From: Hydrangea macrophylla
Taxonomy: Eukaryota > Streptophyta > Magnoliopsida > Cornales > Hydrangeaceae
DNA length: 64,000 bases
Assembly: GCA_033977485.1 (NCBI GenBank)
Contig: CM066994.1
Span: 25,202,681-25,266,680, forward strand
Direction of reading: 5' to 3'
A program made the translations under genes and the position numbers. Positions 1 through 12,165 of the stretch are shown one piece after another (positions within the stretch are counted from its first letter, which is position 1; every line of letters starts with the position of its first letter). A model generated the notes under the pieces. That model was not told the origin of the DNA. It saw only the letters and a program-made list of their open reading frames with translations, and made no database searches.

Positions 1-322
1 GCTTATGGTTATTACTCACAAAATTCAAAACATATATATTTTCATTTCCTTTCTGGTTTCCACGTCACTTTCTTTATTAACCAATCAAATTGAAAATATT
101 TTCCTCTTTACTTACATTTCTGATACACCCAAAATAGACAGAGTATCCATTACTCTTGACCAGCCATTCTGAAGCGACCTACTAGAGGTCCAGGACCAAA
201 GGATTCAAGCTACATAGTCATCTAGAGACTAGCCGTCATGAACCAAGCCTCGTCATGAGAAGATGCTGACCTCCGGGTCGGGATACAGCACTCGAGTCCA
301 ACTCAGTTAGCTCTACAATAAG
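1..322. other. Left flank, probable LTR fragment of an older element
   Basis: No gene seen. Removing the retrotransposon at 323-9640 and one copy of its 5-bp target duplication joins this stretch to 9646 onward. The joined sequence has an LTR-like look: a TGATACACCC-type start near 121, and a TATA-like ACTATAAAAA at 9791-9800 followed by CT-rich leader sequence. This suggests the chromovirus inserted into an older LTR. The assignment is inference; no partner LTR is visible in the window. Confidence 0.3.
318..322. repeat. Target site duplication ATAAG (left copy)
   Basis: ATAAG at 318-322 recurs at 9641-9645, immediately outside the two LTR ends TGTCACACCC and GGGTGTTACA. A 5-bp duplication is the expected footprint of Ty3/gypsy integrase. 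Confidence 0.9.
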
Positions 323-2652
323 TGTCACACCCCAACCCTCCTCGGGCGGATTAGGACACGAGTAACAAAGCCAAGACACCAATCCACTTCAAATAACTAA
401 GAAAACACGAATTAAACAACATGAAAGAACTTTCTTGACATAAAACAGCCCCAAGGGCAAAATGGTCACTAATAAACTATAGTCAAATTTTACACTAAAA
501 AATAGATCTTTGAGTCTCGATTTCAATACAAAACAAACGGCACGCGAATCCAAATTTTCTAGATGGAGTTATGTCCGTTTTCATGAAGTCGTCTGCTGAA
601 AATTTTTACGCAGATCAATCTGCCCTTTAAGCCCAAATCGTTCTGATTTAAGCAGATTCTCACAGAATGTCCCCCAAGAAGTCTAGATCGATCAGCCCTT
701 TAACCCGGATTGATCCGAGTTTTGCAGAAAAAATTTCTGATACTAAAAACTCTGTTTTTCCCAGTTCAAATCATACCCAAACTTAGCCAAACTTCATGGG
801 ACTTTAACACCAAACATTTCAGCCTTATTTAAGGACTTCCAAATATCAATACAAGACATTTAAGAGTACTACAACAATCAAAAGACACAACTTCCTCTCT
901 AGGATCATGAACATGCATCAAATCTACATTGTTATTTCAAGACTTGCAAAATCTGCCAACAAGGAGAAATCAAGTTTAATTACATCCAAAAGTTACTTAA
1001 TTCCTCTCAAATTCCCACCAAACATACATAACTTGTGAGGTGCTAAACAACCCACATCACAAGGCATATAACCAACATCGAATCCACTTAACATATTACA
1101 AATACAAGTATTTCCCAATATTCAAATCCAACGTTTTCAAATACAAGTTGGTTACCACTTTTATTGTACAAAGTTTACAACTTAACCCAAAACATCTATA
1201 CAAATGAACATGTCAACACCTCACACAACCCCCACGCCCAACCCATTGTGCAAATCATTTCCTCTCCTCTTCCCGTGTCGTACGTGCGTTTCAATCACCA
1301 CAACAAAAAATAATATTCGTTTAAGCTTTCACTTAGTAAGAGAACTAATCATGCTATTGGAATGCTTATCATGCAAGTGCAACAATTATCATAAACATCA
1401 ACAAATTGATCTCTGGAAAGTCAAGTAAATCCAACCACCACCCCTGGTCCTTCTCACCTTGGATCTTACTCACTTTTTGGACGCATATAGCGTATCACAC
1501 AAACTTTTGTGACGCCAAAGGCATCACCATTTTATCATTGTGGTCATCACCACGCCCTTCTCTTGAGCGGTTACTATCCCTTACATATGGGACCTATAAA
1601 TGATAACTAGTACCTGACTTCCCTTTGATCCATATAAGCAATTAAGCAACTAAGCATATCACATGACAATTTGCAAATTATTGACATGCTTTTCAACAAA
1701 TTCATCACGATGTAACCGTATAACCATGAATTAAGTAATCCTTGCTAACAATCATCTCATTAACATGTCTAAACACCCAATTTTGAGATTAGAACACTCA
1801 CCTCTTCGATTTACTAGCGAATAAGCCTAGAATATCCCAACCTCTTGCAAATTCCCAACTTAAATCCTACTCGTGTTAATCCTACATAGTTTTAATATAC
1901 CAAAAGTTAACAACCAAGAACGGTTGCCAAAAAAACATTGCCAAAAATGAAAAATAAAGGACATGCATGTAATCCTCTTACCTCCACGAGTCAAAAAATG
2001 GTCTCGGTTCGCAAATCCGACGTCGAACGGCAAGAAAATATCGTCGGGGTCACCGTCGCCGATTTGAGAGCTTTGGTTCTCTGTTTCTTACTTTTTCCGA
2101 GCTGTACATTCGAAGTTTGAGACACATAGGCTAACATGCATGTGTTGTCTCCATTTTCCCATATTCCCATTTACCTACCCTAACTTTCTTTAAGCTTTAT
2201 TATAAAACCCCCAAGTTAATTCTGTTAACTACCCACCTTTTCTAAATGATTTTAATCTAAGTCCTGCGTGGGTCCTAAACGTTGTCCCACATATAATATG
2301 AGGTTGCTATTAACCTACCAATTATGAACCATATTCAAATATGCCCTCACATGGGTACCCAAACTGGTCCCCTTTACCCATCATAAAATACAATAATATC
2401 TTTAAATAGTTAAACAAGCAGTCATATAAACATATAATGACATTTAAATGCAAATTGTTCTAACTAGACTTTCATCGGGCCCCACTTTTATACTAGTCCC
2501 ACTTATCATAGGTCTTTCACCTGTGTCCGCATTTGAACACCTTTTCATCTATGGGTTCATATCCCCACCTAAAACCATCTTATGTATTAAAGATATTTAA
2601 TTAACACGTACTAATACCATATTAACCTTCTTTTTCAGGTACGGGTGTTACA
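323..2652 (-). repeat. 3' LTR of the chromovirus
   Basis: Matches 7282-9640 over essentially the whole length, with scattered substitutions and small indels. It begins TGTCACACCC and ends GGGTGTTACA. Short open frames inside it are chance frames; they are not conserved between the two LTR copies. About 450 bp inside its minus-strand 5' edge (near 2198-2210) there is a TATA-like TTTATAATAAAG on the minus strand, a candidate LTR promoter. Reiterated GATC-containing words lie at about 610-720. Confidence 0.92.
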
Positions 2653-2668
2653 TTGCTTCCCCCGTTTA
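2653..2668 (-). other. Polypurine tract of the chromovirus
   Basis: On the minus strand this reads ACGGGGGAAGCAA directly before the 3' LTR. It is the expected purine-rich primer for plus-strand DNA synthesis. Confidence 0.8.
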
Positions 2669-2696
2669 AGAAATTTGTCCCCAAACTTATTCTTAC

Positions 2697-4080
2697 CTCA
2701 ATAGTAGAACAAACGGGTATTTTTCTCTGATTTCATCTTCTCGTTCCCAAGTTGCCTCTTCAATGCTATGATTATGCTAGAGGACCATGATTAACAAAAT
2801 CGTCTTTGTTCTTAACACTTGATCTTTTTTTGTCCAGAATCCGTACTGGATGATCAACATATGTTGTATCTTCTCGTACTTCCAATGGTTCTGGTTCAAG
2901 GATATGACTCGAATCTGTCACACAACATCTGAGCATAGATACGTGCCACACATTATGAACATGTGCCAACTCTTGTGGTAAATCCAATCTGTAAGCTACC
3001 GGTCCCACCCTATTCAGAATTGGAAAAGGTCTAACATACGTTGGACTCAACTTACCTTTCTTACTAAACCGCGTAATGCCCTTCGAAGGAGAAACCTTCA
3101 AGAACACGTAATCACCAACCACAAACACTCACGGTCTTCTACTTGTATCAGCATAACTTTTGTAGCGACTTTGTGCCACTTGCAATCATTGCTTAATCAA
3201 CTTAACTTTGTCGGTGGTGATTTAAACAATTTTCGGCCCTACAAGTTGCTTTTCCCCAACCTTTATCCAACACATGGGATATCTACATTTTCTACCATAT
3301 AATGCCTTAAAAGGTGTCATTCCAATGCTCATTTGAAAACTATTATTGTAAAAAAAACTCGATTAACGGCAAGTGAGTTTCCTAATCAACCTTGAAATCC
3401 ATAACACAGACCCTAACATATCCTCTAGATTTTGAATAACTCGTTCTGATTGTCCATCGGTTTGCGAGTGAAAAGACGTACTAAAATGCAAAGCTATTCC
3501 CATTGCTCTTTGTAGTCCCTCCCAAAATTTGGACACAAAACGCGTGTCACGATCCGATACTATAGATACCCGTGACCCGTGCAATCTCACAATCTCTTTA
3601 ATATAAAGTCCCACTAATTTTGTTGGATCGGTGGTCCTCATAAAAAAAAGTGGGCTGACTTAGTCAACCGATAAACAATCACCCAAATACTATCATTAGA
3701 TTTAGGAGACCTTGGTAATCCAGACACAAAATCCATCATCATATGTTCCCATTTCCATTCCAGTATCTCCAATGGTTGTACCTCCCATGTTGTTCGTTGA
3801 TGTTCAAGTTGACACATCATACATTTGGCTACATGCTCAGCTATTTCACGTTTCATTCCACTCCACAATAGACCTCCCTCAAATCTGTATACATCTTCGT
3901 ACTACCTGGATGCACGGAATATCGAGTACCATGAGATTCTTTCAAAATTCTCTCCTTAAGGTTGCCAACATTATGCACACATAGCCGATTAATATACCAT
4001 AGTATCCCGTCATGTAAACTAAACTCCGATTGCTTACACTCAGGTAGTTCATTCACAGCCTTTCTCAAGTTTGAATCCAA
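2697..4080 (-). pseudogene. Chromovirus integrase and chromodomain, broken
   Basis: Integrase of the Ty3/gypsy class, which inserts element cDNA into chromatin. The zinc-binding N-terminal part is at 3868-3638 (CMMCQ for the CxxC pair). The core is at 3641-3363, with VSDRDTRF (catalytic Asp) and QTDGQSERVIQNLEDML (catalytic Glu). The C-terminal domain is at 3128-2772, with GDYVFLKVSP and HNVWHVSMLR. After a stop at about 2772, another frame continues with EEATWEREDEIREKYPF, the typical chromodomain end, stopping near 2697. At least four frame breaks separate these pieces. The chromodomain, known from chromoviruses to read histone marks, is what places the element in that group. Confidence 0.88.
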
Positions 4081-4089
4081 AAGTTGATT

Positions 4090-5584
4090 CGCTTTAATTT
4101 TCCCAATTAAGTTAGGTTACGCCACGATTTCAGCTATAAAATCACCTTCAACTCTAGGAATCACCTTTAATTCCAATTGTTCAAACTCTTTCACTAATCC
4201 TTCTCATGCCGTCAAAACACATGCCAAACTTTCTGATGATTTCTGACTCAAAGCATCGGTGACCACATTCGCCTTACCCGGGTGATATTAAATTTTCAGG
4301 TAGTCCATCATTAACTCCAACCATCTTCGTTGTCGCATATTTAGCTCCCTCTGAGTAAACAAACACTCTAAGCTCTTATGGTCGGTGAAAATTCACAAGT
4401 TTCCTCGTACAAGTAATGTCGCCAAATCTTTAAAGCAACGATCACCGCGACTAGTTCCAAATTGTGGGTCAGATAATTCTTCTCATGATTTCTCATTTTC
4501 CTTGAAGCGTATGCAAATACTAAATCCTCCGATGCTTGTCAGAATTGCAAGAATCGAAGCGAAAGTTAATTTATTCTTCAATGTTTGGAAACATTCCTCG
4601 TATTCCTTCTTCCATTCGAGTGGCACATCTTTTCTTATTAAAGTTGTCATTGGAGTCGCAATCTTTGAGAAATTCTAAACAAACCTCCTATAATACCCAG
4701 CCAATCCCAGAAAACTACGAATTTCTGACACATTGGTTGGTCTTGCCCACTTCATAACAACTTCTATCTTCTGTGGATGAACTAACACACCATCCTTAGA
4801 TATCACATGCCCGAGAAAGGCAACACTTGACAACCAAAACTCACTTTTCTTCAATTTCCGAACAACTGCTTCTCTCGAAGTCGTTGCAACACTAATCTCA
4901 GATGTCGATCATGTTCTTCTGAATGCTTCGAATAAATAAGAATATCATCTATAAAAATAATAACAAATTCATCTAAGTACGTTTTAAAGACTCGATTCAT
5001 TAAATCCATAAACGCAGCTGGTACATTGGTTACTCCAAATGGCATTACAAGAAACTCGTAGTGGCCATGCCGAGTTCTGAAAGTCGTCTTCTCAACATCC
5101 TCAGCTTTTACCTTAAACTGATGATACCCCGATCTCAAATCAATTTTTGAAAACATTTGAGCCCCTTGTAATTGGTCAAATAAATCGTCGATCCATGGTA
5201 ATGAGTACTTATTTTTTATGGTTAATTTCTTGATCTCATGACAATTGATAAACATCCTCATCGCCCCATCTTTCTTTTTCACAAAAACGATTGGAGCACC
5301 CCAAGGTAAAACAACTATAACAGAGTCTTCAACTCTTTCAATTCTATCAGAGCCATTTTATATGGTGCCCGTGAGATAGGTTGTGTTCCCGGCATCATAG
5401 CTATGCCAAAGTCGATCTCCCTTTCCATTAATACATTCGACAATTCTTCAGGGAAAACATCAGGAAATTCCCTAACAACTGGTATATCTTCTAATTTTAG
5501 TTCAGTGCTTCTAGTATTCAATATGCTACAAAGGAAACCTTTACACCCCTTCCTCAATAAACGACAAGTCTTGACAACGGACAT
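4090..5584 (-). pseudogene. Chromovirus reverse transcriptase and RNase H, broken
   Basis: RT is recognisable in two frames. 5584-5315 holds the upstream linker, with PDVFPEELS. 5282-4851 holds the RT palm, with [12 protein letters not shown] and the catalytic FIDDILIYS. Downstream, to about 4090, RNase H-like sequence can be followed only as scattered fragments between stops. Length and motif order fit Ty3/gypsy pol. Loss of a continuous frame means no functional polymerase from this copy. Confidence 0.85.
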
Positions 5585-5614
5585 AAGATAAGGTAGTTAT
5601 ACAACACCTACCCC

Positions 5615-5980
5615 TTAGAAAGAAAAGACTCTACAAGTCAGTGCTTGAAATTCTACCCTTTTATTCTCACAATCAATGACCACATGATTTATTGATAACC
5701 AGTCTGTTCCCAAAATGACATCAAAATGCTGAATTATTAACAGTAATAGATTAGCAGTTAGCACTTCATCATTGATTCTAACTTCGCAATTCCTATAAAC
5801 TCCCGAACTTACCAAAGATCTTCCCAACAGAACATTAACAGATAAATCATATTCCATGAGTTCTAAGGATACATTCATATTCCTAGCAAATTGATGCGAT
5901 ACAAACGAGTGCGTAGAACCAGAATCCATTATCACATTAGCAAGTGTTGAACATATAAGAATTTTACGTGTCACGACCAT
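5615..5980 (-). pseudogene. Chromovirus aspartic protease domain
   Basis: A 121-residue frame with MDSGSTHSFVS (the DSG catalytic triplet) and a later LLGRSLVSSG / ILGTDWL pattern, typical of the retrotransposon pepsin-like protease that cuts Gag-Pol. It lies between the gag zinc knuckle and RT as expected, but is cut off from both by stops. Confidence 0.85.
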
Positions 5981-5995
5981 ACTAGCAACTGTGGT

Positions 5996-7106
5996 TTACC
6001 CTGGATTAAGCTGGAAATAACGAACTTGACGTTGCTCCCTTCCTTGAGCTTGTTGTTGAGCTAGTCGCGATGCCGGTGCACTACTCGCAGTTACACTAGA
6101 ACCCCCTTGCCTCAGCTTAGGAAAATAACACATTCGGTGTCCAAGCTCCCCACAACTATGGCAAACCATCCTACTGTCATCGATGCGCCTCATCGGAATA
6201 CTTGGCTTTAAATCCTGATAAATCTTTGCCACGTTCCCCATTTGACGACAATTGTTGTACACCATAGTCAGTAAATTACATTCACCCCAATGGTGTTTCC
6301 CACACGTGTTATAATGAGGTTTGCTATCTCTGCTTCCTGATCAGGAACTTCCATAACTTTGTCTTTTTGAGTTCCCTTGACCACTACATTGGCTTGATCC
6401 AGCCCTTTTACTTTGTTGACTCGGTGGTCGCTCGGTGGTGGTTACATACTTGGATTGAACCCGAGGTCTCTCTCAGCAATATATGCAATATCTAATTCCC
6501 CCACGTGAGTCTATGGTCTAAATATTATCACCCGTCCCCGAATATCACTTCGAAGACCTGCCATGAACTTTCTTACTTTTACTTTCTCAGTTGATATAAT
6601 ATCCCCAGCAAACCTTCCCATCGTGCTGAATACTCTTTAACCGGCAGTCCACCTTGCGTTAATTCCATGAACTCTTGGGCTTTGTGATCTTTGTAGAATT
6701 CCAGAAAGTACTGTTCATTGAATTTCTCCAAACATTATTCCCAAGTGGTCGGTTGCCCTGGACTCAGCTTGGTACGCCACCAATATTGCGCCTTATCCTT
6801 CAAGGTATTTACTGTAAACAAGACTTTTTGCGCTTATGTACATGGTAATACCCTAAAGATTTTCTCTATATTGAAAATCCAAAAATTTGCTTTCATTGGG
6901 TCATCCTCTCCACGGAATGTTGTCGATTTTTGTTTATGGAATTGAGATATGGTAACGACTTTCTCCCTCAGAATTGGATTAGGTTGTACCGGTCTTTCCT
7001 CGACTACATGAGTTTCAGCTACTCGCACTAGTCCTTTAATTTCTCTCTCCACCCATTCCATCCGATTTGGGGTTTCACCTTGAGACATTTTCTCTTTGGC
7101 ATTCAC
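5996..7106 (-). pseudogene. Chromovirus gag, broken
   Basis: The N-terminal part is at 7106-6834 (TPNRMEWVER, then GEDDPMKANFWIFNIEKIF), the usual start of Tekay-type Gag. The middle part is interrupted by several stops. The C-terminal part at 6265-5996 carries a zinc knuckle, CHSCGELGHRMC, whose last Cys sits closer to the His than in the canonical CX2CX4HX4C spacing, a likely small deletion. Gag would form the virus-like particle and bind RNA. Confidence 0.82.
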
Positions 7107-7262
7107 AACACATATTCATATACATATTTCTTTAATTTCTTTCAATGCACACTAGACATCATTTTAACATGCTAGATAAACGTGTATGCATGATTTACTC
7201 AACCATTATTCACTATGTTTATTACGTGTCGTAATCGTCACTCATCCCAAAGGCTCTAACCT

Positions 7263-7277
7263 GCTACTTTAATACCA
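7263..7277 (-). other. Primer-binding site (tRNA-iMet type, decayed)
   Basis: On the minus strand, 4 bp inside the 5' LTR, the sequence reads TGGTATTAAAGTAGC. Plant elements primed by initiator Met-tRNA carry TGGTATCAGAGC here. Three mismatches fit an old copy. Confidence 0.75.
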
Positions 7278-7281
7278 TAAT

Positions 7282-7487
7282 TGTCACACCCTAACCTACC
7301 TTAGGTAGATTAGGGCACGTGTAACAAAGCCAAGACACCAAATCTATTTCAAATATCTAAGAAAACACGAATTAAAAGGCATAAAAGAACTTCCTTGACA
7401 CAAAACAGCCCCAATGGCAAAATGGTCATTAATAAAGTATAGTCAAATTCTACACCAAAAGATAGATCTTTAAGTCTCAGTTTCAAC

Positions 7488-7527
<40 letters not shown>

Positions 7528-9640
7528 GGTGCACAAATTCGAATTTTCTAGGAGTTATGTTTGTTTCCGTAAAAGTCGTTGGCTGAAAAATTTGTACGTG
7601 GAGCGCTCCGCCCTTTGAGCCTGAATCGATCCGATTTAAGCAGATTCTCTCAAAATGTCCCCCAAGAAGTCCGGATCGATCTGCCCTTTAACCCGGATCA
7701 ATCTGGGTTCTGCAGAACTAATTTCTACAGCTAAAACTTTGTTTTTACCAATTCAAATCATACCCAAACTTAACCAAACTTCATGGGACTTTAACACCGA
7801 ACATTGCAACTTTATTCAAGGACTTCTAAACATTAATACAAGACATTTATGAGTACTACAACAATCAAAACACACAAATTCCTCTCTAGGATCATGAACA
7901 TGCATCAAATCTACATTGTTATTTCAAGACTTGCAAAATCTTCCAACAAACAGAAATCAAGTTTAATTACATCCAAAACTTACTGAATTCCTCTCAAGTT
8001 CCTACCAAACATACATAACTTGTAAGGTACTAAAGAACCCACATTACAAGGCATGTAACCAATATTGAATCCACTTGACATAATACAAATACAAGTACTT
8101 CCCAAAATTCAAGTTGATCCAATGTTTTCAATTACAAGTTGGTTACAACTTTTAGAGTACAAAGTTTACAACTTAACCCAAACCATCTATACATACGAAT
8201 ATGTCAACACCTTTCACAACCCTCACGCCCAATCTGTCATGTGGATTATTTCCTCTCCTCTTCCCGTGACATACCTGCGGTGGTTATTCAATAACCACAA
8301 TAGAAAAAAAAATTCGTTTAAGCTTTCGCTTAGTGAGAGAACTAATCATGCTATTGGAATGCTTATCATGCAAATGCAACAATTTTCATAAACATCAACA
8401 AATTGATCTCTGGAAAGTCAAGTAACTCTAGCTACCATCCTCGGGTCCTTCTCACCCTGTATCTTACTTACTTTTTGGACACATATAGTGTATCATAAAC
8501 AGTTTTGTGACCCTGAAGGCGTCACCGTTTTTATCATTATCGCTGTCATCACGCCCTTCTCTTGAGGGGTTACTATACCTTACATATGGGACCTATAAAT
8601 GGTAACCACTACTTGACTTCCCTTTTATTCATATAAGCAATTAAGCAACTAAGCATATATCATGACAATTTGCAAATAATTGGCATGCTTTTCAGCAAAT
8701 TCATCATCATATAACCCTATAAGCATGAATTAAGTAATCCTTACTAACAATCATCACATTAACATGTCTAAACACCCAATTTTGAGATTAAAACATTTAC
8801 CTCTTCGATTTACTAGCGAATAAGCCTAGAATATCCCAACCTCTTGCAAATTTCCAACTCAAATCCTACTGCTGTTAATACTACATAGTTTTGATACACC
8901 GAAAGTTAACAACCAAGAACGGTCACCGGAAAAACATTGTCAAAAATGAAAATAAAGGACATGCATGTAATCCCTCTTACCTCCACGAGTCCAAAAATGG
9001 TATCGGTTCGCAAATCCGACGTCGAACAGTGAAGAAACGACAAGAAAACGTCATCAAAGTCACCGTCGCCAACTCGAGAGCTTTGGTTATCTATTTCTTT
9101 CTTTTTCCCAGGTGTAAATTCTAAGTTTGAGACACATATGCTAACAAGCATATGTGTTGTCTCCATCTTTCCTTAATCCTATTTACCTCACCCAACTTTC
9201 TTTAAGCTTTATTATAAAGCCCCCAAGTTAATTATGTTAACTACCCACCTTTTCTAAATGGTTTTAATCTAACTCTCGCATGGGTCCCAAACGTGATCTC
9301 ACATATAATATGAGGTTGATATTAACCTACCAATTATGAACCATATTCAAATACGCCCTCACATGGGTACCTAAACTGGTCCCCTTTACTTATCATAAAA
9401 CAAAAAAATATCTTTAAACATTTAAACAAGCATTCATATAAACATATAATGGTATTTAAATGCGAATTATTCTAATTAGACCCTCATTGAGCCCCACTTT
9501 ACTAGTCCCACTTATCACAGAACTTTCATCCATATCCGTATTTGAACACCTTTTCATCTATGGGTTCATATCCCTACCTTAAACCATCTTATGCATGAAA
9601 TATACCACATTAACCTTCTTTTCCAGGTACGGGTGTTACA
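7282..9640 (-). repeat. 5' LTR of the chromovirus
   Basis: Pair of 323-2652. It carries an A-run of about 36 bp at 7491-7526 that the other LTR has only as a few A residues, so the run grew after insertion. Ends are TGTCACACCC and GGGTGTTACA, followed by the target duplication ATAAG at 9641-9645. Confidence 0.92.
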
Positions 9641-9645
9641 ATAAG

Positions 9646-10095
9646 TCTCACACGATGCATACTCAGTGACTCCTAGATAAACCACCAACTAGAGTCAACC
9701 TAATCTAGGACTGCTAGGATAAAAAAACAGTCATCCAATCACTATCGTTAATCAACTAGGGCACCCAACTTGTAATAGGAAATCCTTTGTACTATAAAAA
9801 AGGGTTCTCCTCTTGTTCTAGAAGGATCCAACTTTCACATCCTTAGCCCCTAGAGGCTCATAGCCGGTATCGTCCTCTCTCTCCTTGAGGTTACGAAACA
9901 CTAGTCAGCTAAAATCTCCCTAGAATACTATAAATAGTTGTGTACGGAAAATGTTGATAGTTCCAGTCCATTGTTGGATCATCAATGATCCTTCACTAAA
10001 CTCTATAAATAGTTTTCTATGTAGTGAAATCAATGACACACACACACCATACGTGGATGTAGGCTGCTTAGTTAATAGTGCCGAACCATATACAT

Positions 10096-10100
<5 letters not shown>
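9646..10100. other. LTR-like relics
   Basis: No gene. 9646-9950 continues the left flank (see 1-322). At 10052-10098, the reverse strand reads TATGGTTCGGC then CCTACATCCACG. The same two words open the LTRs of the elements at 11143 and 46353, so this is probably the edge of another, diverged LTR on the minus strand. Confidence 0.35.

Positions 10101-10150
<50 letters not shown>
10101..10150. repeat. (CT)n microsatellite
   Basis: About 25 uninterrupted CT units. Reading frames across it (Ser-Leu or Arg-Glu runs) are artefacts. Confidence 0.98.
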
Positions 10151-10154
<4 letters not shown>

Positions 10155-10437
10155 TTTACTGTATCTCAAATACTCAACCCGACCCATTGAACAAAATCCA
10201 GCATCATAAATTTCTTTTCTTTTACTAAATCGATGAACAAAGCTTAGGTTTCTATCATACGAGTAAGCTAGACAAATTCCGTAATGAATCATTAATTTCG
10301 GGACATAATTTTGTCTTGTTAGTTTCTTGAAGATATGACTCTATACGATGTTTGTGGTCCATCATACACTTCTCCAGATAATATATTCAAAGGTTAAGAG
10401 CTGGATTAATTTAAACCATTTAACCCGGTAAGAAGAC

Positions 10438-10722
10438 TTAACTTTGAAGTAGAATTTGGAGTTACATGGAAGATTGAAGTCAATGTTGTTTGGAACTACA
10501 TGATAAAAGTCTTAAATTTACAAAAAAAACTTCTCAACAAACCTAAGTGCGCAGTACAATTCGACTTGAAGCTAACAAAACATATGTGCACATACTTGTC
10601 TAGCCTAGAATCTATCTATCAAAGGCTTATAAATTCTATAGTTTCTTGTTCATCGTAAAAAAATGCTAAAGTAACCTAAATTGACACTAGGGGGTCATCT
10701 TTATACTTCTTCATTTTAATAA
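10438..10722 (+). pseudogene. Truncated duplicate of the RLP gene 5' region
   Basis: This stretch aligns along its whole length with the promoter, leader and first codons of the RLP gene (about 25515-25799). Shared landmarks in the same order are AGTCAATGTT, GACTTGAAGCTA (CGGCTTGAAGCTA in the gene), CTAGAATC, GTTTCTTGTTCATCGTAA, TGCTAAAGT, GACACTA and TTTTAAT. The start codon is TTG instead of ATG, the TATA box TATAAAAG is ATCAAAG, and homology stops abruptly near codon 14 of the gene. It is a dead 5' fragment of a second RLP copy; nothing of the LRR body is left here. The rest was lost or separated before the neighbouring elements inserted. Confidence 0.85.
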
Positions 10723-10725
10723 GAC

Positions 10726-11142
10726 TTAACCTATGCAATGGAAGGGTGTAAGACCTAGATCGGAGCCAAATGAACCCTGGTCAATTTGCTAAGATACATT
10801 TTTATCTTTGAAAATTGATAATAGTATTGAGGCGCTGAGGAAACACAAAGCTAAAATACAAGAAAAGTTTTCCTTCCTTTTTTTCCCTCTCCCAATACGC
10901 AAACCAAATAGCTAGAGACTAAAAGTTATCGCAGACATATTTACTTTTTGCTGGTTGTTTCTAGTGTTTCTGCTATATTATGTCTCTTGTTCCCAAAAGA
11001 ACAAGAAAGATCCACCTTGCCCAATTTATGGACCAAAAAATTATAAATAAAGAAAATAGAACAATTATATCTAACATATCTTCAAACAACAAGTAAGCTC
11101 GTCCATGAGCGTGAGGACCGTTAAACATATATAGATATATAT
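10726..11142. other. Unassigned spacer
   Basis: No gene, domain or repeat recognised. It ends in a short TA-rich tract (ATATATAGATATAT) that was the target of the Tat element; TATAT at 11138-11142 is the left target duplication. Confidence 0.6.
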
Positions 11143-11761
11143 TGATGATGCCTAAAACTGGTAAGAAGGGTTTAAAGAGAAAAAGACAAGAACAATTTGC
11201 GTGTGGTTCGGTCCCGTTAACGAGGTGACCTACATCCACGATTGCGTCTATGCGCTCTCACTAGCAGATCACTGGCGGGCCTGGTGAGCCAACAAAGAGG
11301 GGCGGCACTACCAGTAATACCAGCCGGGTATATGTGTATTGATGGTGAGTTCTCTGCTGTACGCTTGCTAGCTAGAGAATTATTTTCGGATCGGATCCCC
11401 TTTGACGGGGTAGGTGGGCTCTTTTATAGATGCAAGAGTCCACCCTTACATGGCAAGTTAATAGGATTAGGTAACCTAATCTGATTGCAATCTGATTGGC
11501 ATAATTTAGGGAAAGTTTCCTAAGTGGTTTAGGAAACTGCCACATTCCATCTTGCAGACTTGTAGTTGGTTTAGGAAACTACTAGATAGGACCAGGTGCA
11601 CGGGATACCACGGTTCTCCTATCCCGGCCTGTTGGCGGGAACCGCATGGTTCTGACGAACCCCTCGGGATTGCTCGACTATGGGCGCCTTTACTGGAGTA
11701 ACCGGCACCTCTTGGTGACGTGGCAGGCTGGCTTCATGTATGGATTATTTTGGACATATCC
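11143..11761 (-). repeat. 3' LTR of the Tat element
   Basis: 619 bp, starting TGATGATGCC and ending GGACATATCC (expected CA end mutated to CC). Compared with the right LTR it keeps 32 bp at 11153-11184 and 8 bp near 11715-11722 that the other copy lacks. Conserved words GTGTGGTTCGG and CCTACATCCACG are shared with the LTRs at 46353 and 49508. Confidence 0.92.
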
Positions 11762-11777
11762 GCTGCCCCCCATTTTC
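11762..11777 (-). other. Polypurine tract of the Tat element
   Basis: The minus strand reads GAAAATGGGGGGCAGC, directly before the 3' LTR. The Tat derivative at 46353-50152 has nearly the same tract at 47000-47015. Confidence 0.85.
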
Positions 11778-12157
11778 GGAACTGACTGGATGCTTCATCG
11801 AGTGAGGATTCAAAAATTAGTATTGCTTTAGAAACCGTCCGGATGTCCTTCGGGAATGCTGCTCGGGATGGGGCCCACACTCCAGGTCCCCCAGTGGAGT
11901 AACCGACCGGTACAGGTAGGAGCTCGGGTGTGGGTATTGCCACATGTCAGGGATTAATTGGCCTGGTCAGGATCCAGCGAAGTCGGTTAGGATGCAACCG
12001 AACAGTTGCTGGGTAACCGGACCGTCACGTCATGCATTTAATGTGCGCGCATTTCGAGACTACCCTTCACGTGCCCGAGGTGACAGTTGTCAGAAGGTTC
12101 TTGGCAGAAAAACTGCTGAGCCGTTGGATCTGATTGATCTGGACCGTCCGCTATTCC

Positions 12158-12165
12158 TATATAAG
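12158..12165 (+). promoter_or_regulatory. TATA box of the antisense gene (candidate)
   Basis: TATATAAG on the plus strand inside the Tat element, about 400 bp past the 3' LTR and upstream of the antisense coding region. A possible leader intron follows: donor CTTGTAAGT at 12280 and acceptor TCTACAG at 12594. The box would give the antisense gene its own promoter, independent of the LTR. No expression evidence is available here. Confidence 0.5.

Larger units (their letters stand above)
323..9640 (-). mobile_element. Complete but decayed Ty3/gypsy chromovirus (Tekay/Del-like)
   Basis: A 9.3-kb LTR retrotransposon reading on the minus strand. It has two long LTRs (323-2652 and 7282-9640), near-inverted ends TGTMACACCC, a 5-bp target duplication ATAAG, a tRNA-iMet type primer site next to the right LTR and a polypurine tract next to the left LTR. 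Domain order on the minus strand is gag, protease, RT, RNase H, integrase, chromodomain. That order, the C-terminal chromodomain and LTRs over 2 kb fit the Tekay/Del group of chromoviruses. Every domain is separated by frameshifts or stops, so the copy is not autonomous. LTR sequences differ by many substitutions and by a long A-run present only in the right copy, which fits an old insertion. Confidence 0.92.

Noticed and set aside
1204..2120. Small frames inside the chromovirus LTRs (also 7655-9166)
   Set aside because: The frames are not conserved between the two LTR copies; stops and shifts differ.
10068..10292. Arg-Glu or Ser-Leu repeat proteins across CT/GA runs (also at 32233, 42337, 53410, 55450)
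   Set aside because: Frames created by microsatellites; no homologous flanks or conserved starts.
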